The position numbers and the translations under genes are program-made. The notes beneath the pieces were generated by a model that did no database searches, had not been told where the DNA came from, and saw only the letters and a program-made list of their open reading frames with translations. Below are positions 5,330 through 5,930 of a stretch of DNA of 5,930 bases, in pieces. Each line of letters starts with the position of its first letter. The first letter of the stretch is position 1. The DNA comes from Thermococcaceae archaeon (lineage in GTDB: Archaea; Methanobacteriota_B; Thermococci; Thermococcales; Thermococcaceae): the NCBI GenBank assembly GCA_027064745.1, contig JAMOPD010000168.1, positions 1 through 5,930 of the forward strand, in the 5' to 3' direction.

Positions 5330-5890
5330 CTATCGTTTAAACGACACAGTAACGTTTTTTGAAGATAGTGCGCACACATGCCCCTTACCCCCAATGGAGA
5401 TCGTTATTGTAATATTCTCCCTTTCACCTGGGTCTATCAGGAGGAAGATCACTGCAGTGCCATTTCCATGTCTCTTTTCTTCACCAGTTGCCAGAAAACC
5501 TGCAAAAGGGCCAACCGCTATTTCTTCGAAGTGATTTCGTTTGTCTGCAGGAGTCATGGAATACTCCCAAGGACCCACTTCGTTCAAGCTATCTTTGTAA
5601 ATAAATGCCCTATTCAAAACCCTAGTTCCATTGGGGATGAGCATAAAGATGCCGCAACTATCTCTGGCTGTTATCTTGGCTGTCCCTACAAAAATAACTC
5701 TCCTTTTCTCACCTTTTTGTTGGGCGAAAATTGCTCCTGAAAGACTTGAACCTGTAGTTTTGTCAGTAATCTCCACAGGCGTCTGGGAAACATTCTTCCA
5801 TTCTCCCATACTAACAAAGTGGTTTATGCCCCATACTATCATTAACCCAACGAGAAGTCCAACGATGAAACTAGTGAGAATTTTCTTCAT
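5330..5890 (-). CDS. Membrane-anchored extracellular protein with multiple N-glycosylation sequons, function unknown
   Basis: The 186-residue product begins MKK followed by one hydrophobic helix (about 4-22) and then a polar, beta-rich domain (about 30-186). The N-terminal charge predicts that the chain is exported with the anchor retained; there is no lipobox cysteine and no obvious cleavage site. The exported part holds five N-x-S/T sequons (N33, N87, N143, N159, N179) and two cysteines (C79, C173) that could pair. Alternating hydrophobic strands such as VIFVGTAKI and NITITISI suggest an Ig-like beta sandwich. I recognise no family. The ATG at 5888-5890 is supported by a GAGGTGGTT ribosome binding site and a TATA-like box at the window edge; plus-strand frames over the same region lack such signals. 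It converges on the S9 peptidase gene with a 58-base gap and is probably a single-gene transcript. Confidence 0.78.
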   Translation of the reverse strand: MKKILTSFIVGLLVGLMIVWGINHFVSMGEWKNVSQTPVEITDKTTGSSLSGAIFAQQKGEKRRVIFVGTAKITARDSCGIFMLIPNGTRVLNRAFIYKDSLNEVGPWEYSMTPADKRNHFEEIAVGPFAGFLATGEEKRHGNGTAVIFLLIDPGERENITITISIGGKGHVCALSSKNVTVSFKR

Positions 5891-5892
5891 AG

Positions 5893-5901
5893 AACCACCT
5901 C
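5893..5901 (-). promoter_or_regulatory. Ribosome binding site of the surface protein gene
   Basis: GAGGTGGTT on the minus strand precedes the ATG by 2 bases (GAGGTG core by 5). It is a strong match to the archaeal anti-Shine-Dalgarno sequence and supports the minus-strand reading. Confidence 0.7.
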
Positions 5902-5921
5902 AAATAGGAATGAATGTAACG

Positions 5922-5930
5922 CTTTAAAAG
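5922..5930 (-). promoter_or_regulatory. Candidate TATA box of the surface protein gene
   Basis: CTTTTAAAG on the minus strand is centred about 36 bases before the ATG, at the window edge, so its upstream context cannot be checked. It would place the transcript start near 5900, leaving a short leader that begins at the ribosome binding site. Confidence 0.4.

Noticed and set aside
5316..5927. Three overlapping plus-strand open frames opposite the surface protein gene
   Set aside because: The minus-strand frame has a ribosome binding site, a TATA-like box and a typical membrane anchor plus exported domain; the plus-strand products look like antisense translations.
1..5930. Search for CRISPR arrays, transposase genes, inverted terminal repeats, tRNA or rRNA genes
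   Set aside because: None seen by reading; genes are densely packed and the gaps (40-100 bases) are fully accounted for by promoter or 3' regions. The window does not show a defence or mobile system.

Overview
The window looks like a piece of a hyperthermophilic archaeal chromosome from the order Thermococcales (Thermococcus or Pyrococcus). The evidence is compact gene packing, GGTGA/GGAGG ribosome binding sites a few bases before ATG, AT-rich TATA-like boxes 30-60 bases upstream of starts, heavy AGA/AGG and ATA codon use, and protein sequences (acylaminoacyl peptidase, M20 carboxypeptidase/aminoacylase, DUF47/PhoU-like protein, stand-alone RAM protein) that closely match my memory of Pyrococcus/Thermococcus proteins. 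No database search was run.

Layout. Bases 1-829 hold the 3' end of a PiT-type phosphate permease and a PhoU-like DUF47 protein, forming a tight phosphate-transport operon on the + strand. A stand-alone Lrp/AsnC ligand-binding (RAM) protein at 870-1097 (- strand) converges on it. From the 55-bp gap upstream of the RAM gene, a COG2112-type protein-kinase-like gene (1153-1800, +) runs the other way; the two promoters appear to interlock. The kinase gene ends tail-to-tail with a four-helix membrane protein gene (1797-2120, -), and both genes share a TTAA as their stop codons. Divergent from that gene is a two-gene, translationally coupled peptide-degradation operon: an M20D amidohydrolase (2234-3394) and an S9 acylaminoacyl peptidase (3391-5271). 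A membrane-anchored, sequon-rich extracellular protein of unknown function (5330-5890, -) converges on the operon from the right and has its own promoter at the window edge.

How the genes work together. The permease and DUF47 protein handle phosphate uptake and its control. The S9 peptidase is expected to release N-acylated amino acids from peptide ends, and the M20D enzyme belongs to a family that removes acyl groups from amino acids or trims peptide C-termini, so the coupled pair makes sense in the peptide-based metabolism of these organisms. The RAM protein may sense amino acids, but nothing in the sequence ties it to a specific target.

The window is mostly ordinary core-type archaeal genome. 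The points most worth a second look are the kinase-like protein with a non-canonical catalytic loop, the M20D-S9 coupling, the divergent promoter regions, the convergent genes with no spacer, and the multi-sequon surface protein. I saw no mobile element, CRISPR array, tRNA or rRNA, and no stretch over 300 bases without a gene.
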